A DNA stretch of 64,000 nucleotides. It comes from Syntrophotaleaceae bacterium. Its GTDB lineage: Bacteria > Desulfobacterota > Desulfuromonadia > Desulfuromonadales > Syntrophotaleaceae. The position numbers and the translations under genes are program-made. Below, piece after piece: positions 53,541 to 61,680 of the stretch (its first letter is position 1; every line of letters begins with the position of its first letter). The DNA lies in the NCBI GenBank assembly GCA_041390365.1, contig JAWKQB010000002.1:872001-936000 (forward strand), in the 5' to 3' direction. Under the pieces are notes generated by a model. That model was not told the origin of the DNA. It saw only the letters and a list, made by a program, of their open reading frames with translations, and did no database searches.

Positions 53541-55001
53541 ATGGAAAAGAACCCGGAAGCCAACAAGGCTCCCCTTGAAGGCATTGAAAAAGAAAAAACG
53601 GAAGAGCTGATCGAGAAAACCCTCGACCTTTATCCCGAAAAGGCCCGCCAGAAGCGCGCGCCCCATATGGCGGCCAACGATCCCGGCGTCGAAGGCTGCA
53701 GCGTCAGGTCCAACCGCAAGACCGTTCCCGGAGTCATGAGCGCCCGTGGCTGTGCCTATGCCGGTGCCAAAGGGGTGGTCTGGGGACCGATCCGCGACAT
53801 GGTCCACATCTCCCACGGCCCCGTCGGCTGCGGCTGGTACAGCTGGGGCACGCGCCGCAACCTGGTTGAGGGTGACATGGGTGTGGACGTCTTCAGCGCG
53901 ATGCAGTTTACGTCCGATTTTCAGGAAAAGGACGTCGTCTACGGCGGCGACAAGAAGCTGGAGGTCATCTGCCGCGAAGTGCGGGAACTCTTCCCGCTGG
54001 CCAAGGGGATCTCGGTGCTGTCCGAGTGTCCCGTCGGCCTGATCGGCGACGACATCAACGCCGTGGCCAAGCAGTCCTCCGAGGAGCTGGACATTCCGGT
54101 GGTGCCCTGTAACTGCGAAGGTTTCCGCGGCGTCAGCCAGTCCCTGGGTCATCACATCTCAAACGACACCATCCGCGACTACATCATCGGCACCCGGGAG
54201 TTCGCCGAACCGGCCACCGACTACGACATCGCTCTGATCGGCGACTACAACATCGGCGGCGACGCCTGGGCTTCCAAGAAAGTTTTGGAGGAGATGGGAC
54301 TGAACGTCAAGGCCATCTGGACTGGCGACGGTCAGATCGAGCACATCGCCGCCTCCCACCAGGTGAAACTGAACCTGATCCACTGCTACCGGTCGATGAA
54401 CTACATGGCCAAGGTGCTCGAGGAGAAATGGGGCATCCCCTGGATGGAGTTCAACTTCTTCGGTCCGACCAAGATCGCTGCCAGCATTCGGGCCATCGCC
54501 GCCCGGTTCGATCAGAAGATCCAGGACAATGCCGAGAAGGTCATCGCCAAATACCAGCCGATGATGCAGGCGGTCATCGACGAGTACCGCCCGCGCCTGG
54601 AAGGCAAAAGAGTGCTGCTGTTCGTCGGCGGCCTGCGTCCCCGGCACACCATCGGCGCCTACGAAGATCTGGGCATGGAGGTTGTTGCTTCCGGATACGA
54701 GTTTGCTCACAACGACGATTACGACCGGACCTACGAGGAGATGCCCAAGGGCACCCTGATTTTCGACGACGCGTCGGAAATTGAGCTGGAAAAATGGGTC
54801 GAAGCCTTACGCCCCGATCTGGTCGCCAGCGGGATCAAGGAGAAGTATGTCTTCCAGAAGGCCGGCGTTCCTTTTCGCCAGATGCACAGCTGGGATTACT
54901 CTGGGCCCTACCACGCCTATGACGGCTTCCCGATCTTCGCCCGGGATATCGACATGGCGATCAACAGCCCGACCTGGGGCCTGATCAAGGCGCCGTTCTA
55001 G
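53541..55001 (+). CDS. nifD: Nitrogenase molybdenum-iron protein alpha chain
   Basis: The 486-residue subunit carries FeMo-cofactor. P-cluster cysteines are visible in SARGCAYAG (Cys71) and HGPVGCGWYSWG (Cys97), and LSECPVGLIGDD near residue 160. The cofactor ligands are the Cys in LIHCYRSMNYMA near 280 and the His in FRQMHSWDYSGPYHAYDGF near 450. ATG 53541 follows AGGAG; in-frame codons back to 53463 are not expected to be translated. No nifI (PII) genes lie between nifH and nifD. Sequence features point to the Mo type, not V or Fe-only. Confidence 0.97.
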   Translation: MEKNPEANKAPLEGIEKEKTEELIEKTLDLYPEKARQKRAPHMAANDPGVEGCSVRSNRKTVPGVMSARGCAYAGAKGVVWGPIRDMVHISHGPVGCGWYSWGTRRNLVEGDMGVDVFSAMQFTSDFQEKDVVYGGDKKLEVICREVRELFPLAKGISVLSECPVGLIGDDINAVAKQSSEELDIPVVPCNCEGFRGVSQSLGHHISNDTIRDYIIGTREFAEPATDYDIALIGDYNIGGDAWASKKVLEEMGLNVKAIWTGDGQIEHIAASHQVKLNLIHCYRSMNYMAKVLEEKWGIPWMEFNFFGPTKIAASIRAIAARFDQKIQDNAEKVIAKYQPMMQAVIDEYRPRLEGKRVLLFVGGLRPRHTIGAYEDLGMEVVASGYEFAHNDDYDRTYEEMPKGTLIFDDASEIELEKWVEALRPDLVASGIKEKYVFQKAGVPFRQMHSWDYSGPYHAYDGFPIFARDIDMAINSPTWGLIKAPF

Positions 55002-55007
55002 ACGTTG

Positions 55008-55085
55008 CTTGGAGCGAGTTAGGGAGATAGTGAGTTGCCCACTCACCCGTCTCTCGCAACCCACTACTCACTACCTCACTTTGCA
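55008..55085. repeat. Palindromic array between nifD and nifK
   Basis: AGATAGTGAGTTGCCCACTCACCCGTCTC near 55023-55051 folds as nested GTGAGT/ACTCAC pairs, and further ACTCACTAC units follow up to 55078. It fills most of the 101-base nifD-nifK gap and could act on mRNA processing. No T-run is present. Confidence 0.55.
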
Positions 55086-55102
55086 TAAGACAGGAGTACG
55101 CC

Positions 55103-56566
55103 ATGAGCAAAACCTGCACAGTTAAAAAAGTGACCGAAATCACACCGGAAGAGGTGGCTCGGGTCAAGGAATGGATCAACAGTGAAGAATATCGCGAAAA
55201 GAACCTCGCCCGCGAGGCGGTGGTCATCAACCCGGCTCACACCTGCCAGCCCCTCGGGGCGCAACTGGTCGCCCACGGTTTCGAAGGCACCCTGCCTTTC
55301 GTCCACGGGTCTCAGGGCTGTGCATCCTATTACCGCAGCAGCCTCAACCGTCACTTCCGCGAGCCGGCTCCCGCCGTATCCAGCGCCATGACCGAGGACG
55401 GGGCGGTGTTCGGCGGCCAGAACAATCTTTTCGAAGGCCTTGAAAACGCCTACAAGCTCTATCACCCGAAAATGATCGCCATCTTCACCTCCTGCATGCC
55501 GGAGATCATCGGCGACGACTTGACCGCCTTCATCATCAACGCGCGCAAGGGCGGTCACATCCCGCAGGATTTTCCGGTTCCTTATGCCAATACGCCGAGC
55601 TTCAACGGCACCCACATCAATGGCTACGATGCGATGCTGAAGTCGATCCTCGCCTACCTCAGCGAAGGCAAAAAGGTCGAGGGGAAGGACAACGGCAAAC
55701 TCAACCTCATCCCCGGTTTCGACGCGAATACCGGAAACTACCGGGAGTACAGAAGGATCTGCGAAGCATTTGGAATTCCTGTCACGATTCTGGCAGATAT
55801 CTCGGAATCCTTCGATTCGCCTCTGGACGGAACCTACAGGCCTTACCCGGGAGGCACGCCGCTGGAGGAAGCAGCCGATGTGTTGAATGCCCATGCAACC
55901 CTGTCCATGCAGAAACATGCCACCGGCGAGACACTCAAATGGCTCAAGGAGCAGACCGACTCACCGGTCGAGGAGTTGCCTTACCCCATCGGCATCGCCA
56001 ATACCGACGCCTTCCTGGTAAAACTCGCTGAACTGTTCGGCAAGGAGGTACCTGCCGCCCTCAAGGCCGAAAGGGGGAGGGCAGTGGACGCCATGACCGA
56101 TGCCCACCAGTACCTGCACAACAAGAAGTTCGCCATCTACGGCGATCCGGATTTTCTGGCCGGCATGATCAGCTTCCTGCTGGAGATGGGGGCAAAGCCC
56201 TATCACATTGTCTGCAGCCGCGGAAACAAGAGGGTTGGCAAATACCTGCAGGCTCTGCTGGACAAATCGCCCTACGGCAAAGGGTGCCAGATCTGGATGA
56301 ACAAAGACCTGTGGCATCTGCGCAGTATCGTGGCGACAGACCCGGTCGATGCCCTTCTAGGAGACACCCATGGGAAATTCATCTCCCGGGATACCGGCAT
56401 ACCACTGATTCGGGTCGGATTCCCGATCATGGACCGGGTCAACCTGCATCGTCTGCCTTTTATCGGCTACCAGGGGGCGATCAACCTTCTGTCGTCCATT
56501 GCCAACACCTTCCTGGACGAGGTGGATCGTAATTGTGAAAACCGGAATTTTGAAATGATGAGATGA
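55103..56566 (+). CDS. nifK: Nitrogenase molybdenum-iron protein beta chain
   Basis: The 487-residue subunit shares the P-cluster with NifD. Key cysteine motifs are NPAHTCQPLGAQ near residue 48, VHGSQGCASYYRSSLNRH near 74, and FTSCMPEIIGDDL near 132, plus a Ser in GIPVTILADISES. Length is slightly short of the ~510-520 of Azotobacter, mainly because the N-terminal extension is short. It ends just ahead of a perfect 13-bp hairpin. nifE and nifN do not follow, unlike in many nif operons. Confidence 0.97.
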   Translation: MSKTCTVKKVTEITPEEVARVKEWINSEEYREKNLAREAVVINPAHTCQPLGAQLVAHGFEGTLPFVHGSQGCASYYRSSLNRHFREPAPAVSSAMTEDGAVFGGQNNLFEGLENAYKLYHPKMIAIFTSCMPEIIGDDLTAFIINARKGGHIPQDFPVPYANTPSFNGTHINGYDAMLKSILAYLSEGKKVEGKDNGKLNLIPGFDANTGNYREYRRICEAFGIPVTILADISESFDSPLDGTYRPYPGGTPLEEAADVLNAHATLSMQKHATGETLKWLKEQTDSPVEELPYPIGIANTDAFLVKLAELFGKEVPAALKAERGRAVDAMTDAHQYLHNKKFAIYGDPDFLAGMISFLLEMGAKPYHIVCSRGNKRVGKYLQALLDKSPYGKGCQIWMNKDLWHLRSIVATDPVDALLGDTHGKFISRDTGIPLIRVGFPIMDRVNLHRLPFIGYQGAINLLSSIANTFLDEVDRNCENRNFEMMR

Positions 56567-56576
56567 TTCATGGCTT

Positions 56577-56606
56577 GATCGGCGGGGGAGCTGTCCCCCG
56601 CCGATC
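56577..56606 (+). other. Perfect 13-bp hairpin between nifK and nifX
   Basis: GATCGGCGGGGGA (56577-56589) and TCCCCCGCCGATC (56594-56606) pair fully around a GCTG loop. No T-run follows, so it is more likely an mRNA stabiliser or a partial stop between nifHDK and the nifX part of the transcript than a terminator. Confidence 0.8.
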
Positions 56607-56705
56607 ATGACCAGGAACCGGAGCCTCGGCCTCGGGGGAGGAACCATCGTGGCAGTGACGAGACGGTTGACAGTCGTGAATCCGCCTGTGGAGAAAGGAT
56701 GTGCG

Positions 56706-57083
56706 ATGAAAGTAGCTTTTGCAAGCAGTGACAATCATCATATCGATCAGCACTTCGGCTGGGCTGACAAGTTCTCCATCTGGGACGTGCAGGTGGACCA
56801 GGCGAGGTTTGCCGGCCTGGTGCAGGTCCAGCCTTCGGGTGACGATGCCGAGGACAAGATCGAAGCCAGGCTCGGGGCCTTGCACGATTGCGCCATCGTC
56901 TATGTCACCCAGATCGGTGGGCCCGCCGCAGCAAGGCTGGTGGCCCACAAAATTCATCCCATAAAGAGCAAGGGTGCGGAAACTATTCCGGAGGTTCTGG
57001 AGAAACTGCGGGAGGTTCTGCAGGGCAACCCCCCTCCCTGGCTGCGCAAGGCCATGCTCAAAGGGGAACGGCCGGGCAGTTGA
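56706..57083 (+). CDS. nifX: NifX, FeMo-cofactor carrier
   Basis: The 125-residue protein belongs to the dinitrogenase iron-molybdenum cofactor family. It has VAFASSDNHHIDQHFGWADK at the N-terminus (cofactor-binding His residues), IVYVTQIGGPAAARLV near residue 66, and a NPPPWLRKAM C-terminus typical of NifX. It would bind NifB-co or precursors during cofactor assembly. I start at ATG 56706 after GAGAAAGGA; codons back to 56607 lie in the hairpin spacer. Confidence 0.9.
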   Translation: MKVAFASSDNHHIDQHFGWADKFSIWDVQVDQARFAGLVQVQPSGDDAEDKIEARLGALHDCAIVYVTQIGGPAAARLVAHKIHPIKSKGAETIPEVLEKLREVLQGNPPPWLRKAMLKGERPGS

Positions 57084-57121
57084 CATCAAGACCAGAGACA
57101 AATGAAAAGGAGAATAGCATC

Positions 57122-57385
57122 ATGGCTTACTACACCGGAAAAACCCGCGACGGCAGCGACTGGACCCCGACTTTCATAGAATCGATTGATGATGAAAAGT
57201 GCCTCGGTTGCGGACGCTGCTACAAGGTTTGTTCCAAGAAGGTTCTGGCTTTCAAGGAAATTGATGAGGAAGATTCCGCCCGCATGTTCATGTACATAGC
57301 CAACCCAGGTAAATGTATCGGCTGTGCAGCCTGCGGCGTGACCTGCCCCAAAAAAGCTTTTTCCTTCAAACCGTTGACCATCTAG
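57122..57385 (+). CDS. 2[4Fe-4S] ferredoxin, nif-associated (FdxB-like)
   Basis: The 87-residue protein has two cluster motifs, CLGCGRCYKVC near residue 24 and CIGCAACGVTCPKKAF near 65. An acidic stretch (EIDEEDSARM) lies between, as in ferredoxin III of nif clusters. It probably supplies electrons to nitrogenase or to NifB. AAAAGGAG precedes ATG 57122. It sits between nifX and the second NifX-like gene, in the same transcript. Confidence 0.92.
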   Translation: MAYYTGKTRDGSDWTPTFIESIDDEKCLGCGRCYKVCSKKVLAFKEIDEEDSARMFMYIANPGKCIGCAACGVTCPKKAFSFKPLTI

Positions 57386-57443
57386 ACCCATTTCGAGCCT
57401 GGGGACGCCGGCACATTGAAGGCGCCCCGACAGGGAGGAGATC

Positions 57444-57815
57444 ATGAGAATCGCGGTAGCAACCCGCTCAGGGCAAGAGGTCGATGTCCATTTCGGCCAG
57501 GCCGATTCTTTCACCATCTATGATGTCGATGAACAGGAAATCCGCCGCAAAAGTGTGATTACGGTGGAAAAATACTGTTCCAGCGACCCTAATCATACCT
57601 TTCATGAAACCCGCTTCGCCGCCATCGCCAAGGTTCTGGATGGGTGCCGGGTCGTGGTAAGCCAACAGATCGGCGATGTGCCCAGGGCGGCACTGACCCG
57701 CTCCGGCATTCTGCATGTCAATGGACAGGGCTCCCTCGAACAGGCCCTGCGAAAAGCTTATCTCCTGATCTCCGGGGGAGGTGTTGACGGGCCACTCGGT
57801 CCGGCCGGTGCGTAA
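57444..57815 (+). CDS. Stand-alone NifX-like domain protein (NifB partner type)
   Basis: The 123-residue protein begins RIAVATRSGQEVDVHFGQAD, with the His motif of the cofactor family. It continues EKYCSSDPNHTFHETRFAAI, then DCRVVV-like and VPRAALTRSGI segments. It resembles the C-terminal NifX-like domain that many bacteria fuse to NifB. The NifB encoded at 58245 lacks this domain, so this gene may supply it separately. It ends 35 bases before a strong terminator. Confidence 0.85.
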   Translation: MRIAVATRSGQEVDVHFGQADSFTIYDVDEQEIRRKSVITVEKYCSSDPNHTFHETRFAAIAKVLDGCRVVVSQQIGDVPRAALTRSGILHVNGQGSLEQALRKAYLLISGGGVDGPLGPAGA

Positions 57816-57850
57816 AAAAAATCCTTTCGGAGGTGGAATTGCCCCAGGCT

Positions 57851-57894
57851 TGGGCAGGACAGGTCCCATGGGGGGAGCTTCCTGCCCATTTTTT
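57851..57894 (+). terminator. Intrinsic terminator ending the nifHDK-nifX transcript
   Basis: TGGGCAGGA (57851-57859) pairs with TCCTGCCCA (57880-57888), with an inner CCCATGGG palindrome and six T. Just upstream, CCCA (57843-57846) could pair with TGGG (57851-57854) instead, an alternative fold shared with the related element at 58014-58070. Confidence 0.88.
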
Positions 57895-57908
57895 CGATGT
57901 TTAAGACT

Positions 57909-57924
57909 TGGCATGCTGAATGCA
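57909..57924 (+). promoter_or_regulatory. Sigma-54 promoter of nifB
   Basis: TGGCAT-GCTGA-ATGCA; GG (57910-57911) and GC (57922-57923) are ten bases apart. The start is expected near 57935, giving a ~310-base leader with two terminators before nifB. Confidence 0.85.
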
Positions 57925-58013
57925 TAAATTACAGATAAGAGCAAGGGAAATTGTCCGATTCACTGTTTAGCAAGAAACATTTCCCTTGTCCGAAGCGACC
58001 GTAGATCCTTCCC

Positions 58014-58070
58014 CCAGACTTGCTTTTGGGCAGGAAGGGCCCCATAAGGAACTTCCTGCCCGCTTTTTTT
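58014..58070 (+). terminator. First terminator in the nifB leader, duplicated GGGCAGGA element
   Basis: GGGCAGGAA (58028-58036) and TTCCTGCCC (58053-58061) form a 9-bp stem followed by GC and seven T. Upstream CCAGA (58015-58019) can pair with TTTGG (58025-58029) around CTTGCT, which would disrupt the terminator. The whole block resembles 57840-57897. It lies downstream of the sigma-54 promoter, so it should attenuate nifB. Confidence 0.8.
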
Positions 58071-58131
58071 CGGGCGGAAAAGGATCTGGCCGCCTAAAAA
58101 AAAATCGAGCTTTCCAGCAAGGTTCATCCGA

Positions 58132-58198
58132 CACAACGAAGTGCTCGATGAATGACGGCAACGAGGCCCCAGGGGACTGATTCCCTGGGGCTTTTTGT
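58132..58198 (+). promoter_or_regulatory. nifB leader: paired hairpins overlapping a terminator
   Basis: P1 CAC-(AACGAA)-GTG (58132-58143) and P2 GGC-(AACGAG)-GCC (58157-58168) both have six-base loops with A1 and G4. The terminator stem runs 58166-58176 with 58181-58191 (11 bp, loop CTGA), then five T. P2 shares 58166-58168 with the terminator. This is the clearest ANTAR-type element in the window. Confidence 0.85.
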
Positions 58199-58244
58199 TT
58201 TCCAGGACCGAGATGCGTCGGGTCCACCATGAAAGGAGAGAGTC

Positions 58245-59141
58245 ATGTCCACAAAATCCTGTTCCGGAACCGGCAATAAATCGGGTCACCCCTGTTTTGG
58301 CGGCAACAATCACCAGAAAGCCGGCAGAATCCACCTGGCGGTCGCTCCGGGATGCAACATCAAGTGCGGCTTCTGTGAGCGGCGTTTTGATTGCGCCAAC
58401 GAAAACCGTCCTGGCGTGACCAGCAAGGTTCTCACTCCCGGCGAAGCCGTGCAGAGGGTGCGACAGGTTATGGCCCATCCCCTCGGCGGGCCCAATATGA
58501 GGGTTGTCGGCATCGCAGGCCCCGGCGATCCCCTTGCCAACCAGAACACCTTCGCTACCTTCAGACTGGTTAAGGAAGCGTTTCCCCAACTGATGCTCTG
58601 CCTGTCGACCAACGGACTGCTGCTGCCGGATCGGATAGACGAGCTCAAGGAGCTTGGAGTGCATTCCGTTACTGTAACGGTCAACGCTTTGACACCGGAA
58701 ACCGGAGCCAGGGTCTACCAGTGGGTGCAGTACCAGGGAGCCCGTCTCAAAGGGGAGGATGCGGCGAAGCTTTTGCTGGAAAAACAGTTTCAGGGCATCG
58801 AGGCGGCGGTGGCGGCCGGGATGCTGGTCAAGGTGAATTCGGTCTATATTCCCGGAGTCAACGACCACGAAACCCTGCCGCTGGCTGTAGCCGCCCGCAA
58901 ACTTGGGGCGACGATGATGAACATCCTGCCGCTGATTCCCCAGGGGATCTTCAAGGATCGTGATCGTCCTTCCGATCTGGTCATGGATCTGGTGCGGAAC
59001 CAGGCCGAATCGATTCTTTCCCAGGCCCGCCATTGCGGACAGTGCCGGGCCGACGCTGCCGGACTGATCGGGCAGGACATCGACCTGAACACCCTGCAGG
59101 CTCCGGTGGCAAAGGCAGGCGGGGTGAGGTTTGCAGGGTAA
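58245..59141 (+). CDS. nifB: NifB, FeMo-cofactor radical SAM synthase, short form
   Basis: Builds the 8Fe-9S-C core (NifB-co). The 298-residue protein has the radical SAM motif CNIKCGFC preceded by HLAVAPG, then CERRFDCANENRPG, IAGPGDPLAN near residue 91, STNGLLLP near 122, and CGQCRADAAGLIG near the C-terminus. It lacks the NifX-like C-terminal domain of the long form, as in archaeal NifB. ATG 58245 follows AAAGGAGAG. It has its own sigma-54 promoter and leader. Confidence 0.96.
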   Translation: MSTKSCSGTGNKSGHPCFGGNNHQKAGRIHLAVAPGCNIKCGFCERRFDCANENRPGVTSKVLTPGEAVQRVRQVMAHPLGGPNMRVVGIAGPGDPLANQNTFATFRLVKEAFPQLMLCLSTNGLLLPDRIDELKELGVHSVTVTVNALTPETGARVYQWVQYQGARLKGEDAAKLLLEKQFQGIEAAVAAGMLVKVNSVYIPGVNDHETLPLAVAARKLGATMMNILPLIPQGIFKDRDRPSDLVMDLVRNQAESILSQARHCGQCRADAAGLIGQDIDLNTLQAPVAKAGGVRFAG

Positions 59142-59153
59142 GTTTGAGCCTTT

Positions 59154-59220
59154 GGTCCCATAGGTCCTATAAGTCCTATTGGACCTATAGGACCTATAGG
59201 GCTTATAGGACGTATTGGAC
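59154..59220. repeat. Palindromic array of CCTATA/GGACCTA units
   Basis: Left arm GGTCCCATAGGTCCTATAAG (from 59154) and right arm of GGACCTATA units (59181-59220) are mutually complementary; the unit length is about nine bases. It fills the nifB-modB gap and would fold into a long hairpin. Confidence 0.8.
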
Positions 59221-59240
59221 AGGTCTCAGAGGATGTTCTC

Positions 59241-59930
59241 ATGTTTGAATTGAACTTCAGCGACCTGCAGGCGGTGCTGCTTTCGGCCCGGGTGGCCTTT
59301 ATGGCGACTCTGCTCTCCTTGCCTCTGGGTTTCATGGCCGCCTACCTGCTGGTGTTTCATAACTTCAGGGGAAAAACCGTGGTCGAGGTCGTTCTCAACC
59401 TGCCCCTGGTGCTGCCTCCGGTGGTGGTCGGTTATCTCCTGCTGCTTCTGTTCGGCGAGCGGGGTCCGATAGGGGGCCTGCTGAAGGAATTCGGCGTGCG
59501 GATCGTGTTTACCTGGTGGGCGGCGGTTCTGGCTGCCATAGTCGTCGGGTTCCCCCTTCTGGTGCGTGCGATCCGCATCGGCATGGAGGATATCGATCGT
59601 CAGTTGATCATGGCCTCCCGAACCCTGGGAGCCCGGTGGCACGATGTCCTGATCTCGATCATCGCCCCCCTGTCGGTGCGCTCCGTTCTGGCCGGCGGTT
59701 CCCTGATGTTCGCCCGCAGCCTGGGGGAGTTCGGCGCCACCATTATTCTGGCCGGAAATATTCCCGGCGTGACTCAGACCATCCCCCTGGCTATCTACGA
59801 CTACACCAACACACCCGGGGGTGATGCGATGGCCCTCGCTCTGTGCCTCATATCGGTCTCCATCTCCTTTGTCGTCCTGGCCTTCAATGAAACCCTTGCC
59901 AGGCGTTTCGGCGGGAGGGTGGAACAGTGA
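59241..59930 (+). CDS. modB: Molybdate ABC transporter permease
   Basis: The 229-residue inner-membrane protein has about five or six helices. It has the permease loop EDIDRQLIMASRTLGARWHD near residue 116 and FARSLGEFGATIILAGN near 155, typical of ModB. It works with ModC, whose gene overlaps by four bases, and with a periplasmic ModA, which is not encoded here. Its position after nifB fits the need for molybdenum. Confidence 0.93.
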   Translation: MFELNFSDLQAVLLSARVAFMATLLSLPLGFMAAYLLVFHNFRGKTVVEVVLNLPLVLPPVVVGYLLLLLFGERGPIGGLLKEFGVRIVFTWWAAVLAAIVVGFPLLVRAIRIGMEDIDRQLIMASRTLGARWHDVLISIIAPLSVRSVLAGGSLMFARSLGEFGATIILAGNIPGVTQTIPLAIYDYTNTPGGDAMALALCLISVSISFVVLAFNETLARRFGGRVEQ

Positions 59931-60982
59931 ATCTTTACCTTTCCCTGGAAAAAACCTTCGGAACTTTTCGTTTTGACGCGGCTTTTCGCACCAGTGCCCC
60001 GCGCATCGGTCTGCTGGGCAGGTCGGGGAGCGGCAAATCGACCCTGGTCAATCTGCTGGCAGGCATGATGACTCCCGACCGGGGCCGGATTCAGGTCGAC
60101 GACGAGGTTCTGTACGATTCCTCGAAAAAGATCGCCGTCCCTCCTGAAAAGCGGCGGATTGCGGTTGTTTTTCAGCAGGCCCATCTTTTTCCGCACATGA
60201 ATGTCCGCCGTAACCTGTTCTTCGGGTTGCGCCGCATTCCCGCCCAAAAGCGCCACATCGATCCCGAGGCCCTGTTCCGGGTCCTCGACATCGATCGTCT
60301 GCTCGACCGGCGTGTGACCTCCCTGTCCGGTGGCGAGAAGCAGCGGGTCGCACTGGGAAGGGCGGTTCTGGCTCATCCCCGGCTGCTTTTGATGGACGAG
60401 CCGCTGAACGGACTTGACGAGGCCCTGAAGTACCAGGTCATTCCTTATCTCAACGAAGTGGTGACCCGTTTCCGAATCCCATTGCTTTACATCAGTCATT
60501 CCATGAACGAAATGCGCATGATGACTGATGAAGTGGTGGTGCTGGACAGCGGTCGGGTGGTCTCCCAGACTTCGGCGGAGAGCGTGGCCCGTTTGCGCAT
60601 GCAGAATTGCCCCATGGGGTATCAGAATTTTTTCCGATTGTGCGACCCGGTGGAAGAGGACGGACTTTTTCGATACCGCTGGGGCGGCAACCAGTTGCTG
60701 CTGACCCAGGGCTGCAGTGGCCGGGAATCCCTGTTCACCCTGTCTTCCAAGGATATCGTTCTGTTCCGCCGGCATCCGGAATCGGTCAGCGCGAGAAATC
60801 TGCTCCTCTGCCGGGTGAAAGGCATCATCGAGATGGAGAATCGGGTGGGGCTGGAGTTGGAGACGGGTGGGGAATCCGTGGTTGCCCAGGTGGTGAAAAG
60901 AGTCGTGTCCGAGTGGGAGCTCGGCATCGGCAGCGAGGTTTTCGCCTGCATCAAGGCGGATGCTTTCCGGCGTCTGTACTGA
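59927..60982 (+). CDS. modC: Molybdate ABC transporter ATPase
   Basis: The 351-residue protein has Walker A GLLGRSGSGKS near residue 26, Q-loop VFQQAHLFPHM near 82, signature SLSGGEKQRVALGRAV near 127, Walker B LLLMDEPLNGLD near 146 and an H-loop YISHS near 189. A C-terminal MOP/TOBE domain (~285-345) binds molybdate for feedback inhibition. The start is GTG and overlaps modB. It ends the nifB-modBC operon. Confidence 0.94.
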   Translation: MNLYLSLEKTFGTFRFDAAFRTSAPRIGLLGRSGSGKSTLVNLLAGMMTPDRGRIQVDDEVLYDSSKKIAVPPEKRRIAVVFQQAHLFPHMNVRRNLFFGLRRIPAQKRHIDPEALFRVLDIDRLLDRRVTSLSGGEKQRVALGRAVLAHPRLLLMDEPLNGLDEALKYQVIPYLNEVVTRFRIPLLYISHSMNEMRMMTDEVVVLDSGRVVSQTSAESVARLRMQNCPMGYQNFFRLCDPVEEDGLFRYRWGGNQLLLTQGCSGRESLFTLSSKDIVLFRRHPESVSARNLLLCRVKGIIEMENRVGLELETGGESVVAQVVKRVVSEWELGIGSEVFACIKADAFRRLY

Positions 60983-61176
60983 TATCGGCCCTGGCTCTTG
61001 AATTTACTCTTCCCTTCTCACTTCTCACCTTTTAAACTGAAAACCGCCGGGACTCGCCCCGCAGGCGCCCTCCTTTTTGTAAGCCGACAAAAAGGAGGCA
61101 AAAAGCGGCTGCCCTTGCAGGGGGCATTGCTCGCATGGTAGTGGGTATTTAAGATTTTTTACCGTGACCTTGGCCT

Positions 61177-61268
61177 CTGCTTCCTGCCGCCGCTGCCTCT
61201 TGCGACCGCTTTCCTGGCAGAAGGTGCCGGTATCCCTCTTGCCACTCGTCAGCATGTGTTGCTGGTTG
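61177..61268 (+). repeat. Direct repeat, first copy
   Basis: About 85 percent identical to 61589-61680 by eye. The shared core is CTGCCTCTTGCGACCGCTTT and the following CCTGGCAGAAGG. The reverse strand of both could be read as a short frame starting MLTGGRRD or MLTSGKRD, which is repeat sequence, not a gene. Confidence 0.75.
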
Positions 61269-61588
61269 AAAGTCTTTCAATCGAAATCGAAATCGAAATC
61301 GGAAGTTTGCCTGTCTTCAGGTTTCAGGTTTTTGCCTTTCAAACAGCAGCCTCTTAACGCCCTGTTAAAAAGAGGCTCATCCGGCCGTACAACAACGACT
61401 CTCTCGCAGGAGCGAAAAAGTTCGCAGAAATCACCGCAGATGGCCCTTTCCAGTTCCGCTAGTTGCCAGTAGCCCGCTGCTGCCCACTGCAAGTGCAAGG
61501 CCGTTTCTTTGGTGACTTTCTTTTCGGCCTTGAAAAGAAAGTTACCCGGCTGCCGGCCGGGACCGGCGAAGTTGCTTTTCGCTTTTCG

Positions 61589-61680
61589 CTGCTTTCTGCG
61601 ACCGCTGCCTCTTGCGACCGCTTTCCTGGCAGAAGGGGCAGTATCCCTCCTGCCACCGGTCAGCATCTGCTACCGGTTCC
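61589..61680 (+). repeat. Direct repeat, second copy
   Basis: Second copy of the ~92-base unit at 61177-61268, 412 bases apart. It ends about 110 bases upstream of the nifV sigma-54 promoter. Confidence 0.75.

Noticed and set aside
58072..58108. Additional terminator GGCGG/CCGCC in the nifB leader
   Set aside because: The stem is followed by an A-run, not a T-run, on the + strand; it is not a terminator in the direction of nifB.
61277..61666. 129-codon frame on the - strand and a similar start at 61025-61255
   Set aside because: Their similar N-termini come from the direct repeat. Composition follows hairpins and hexamer units, not a protein family.
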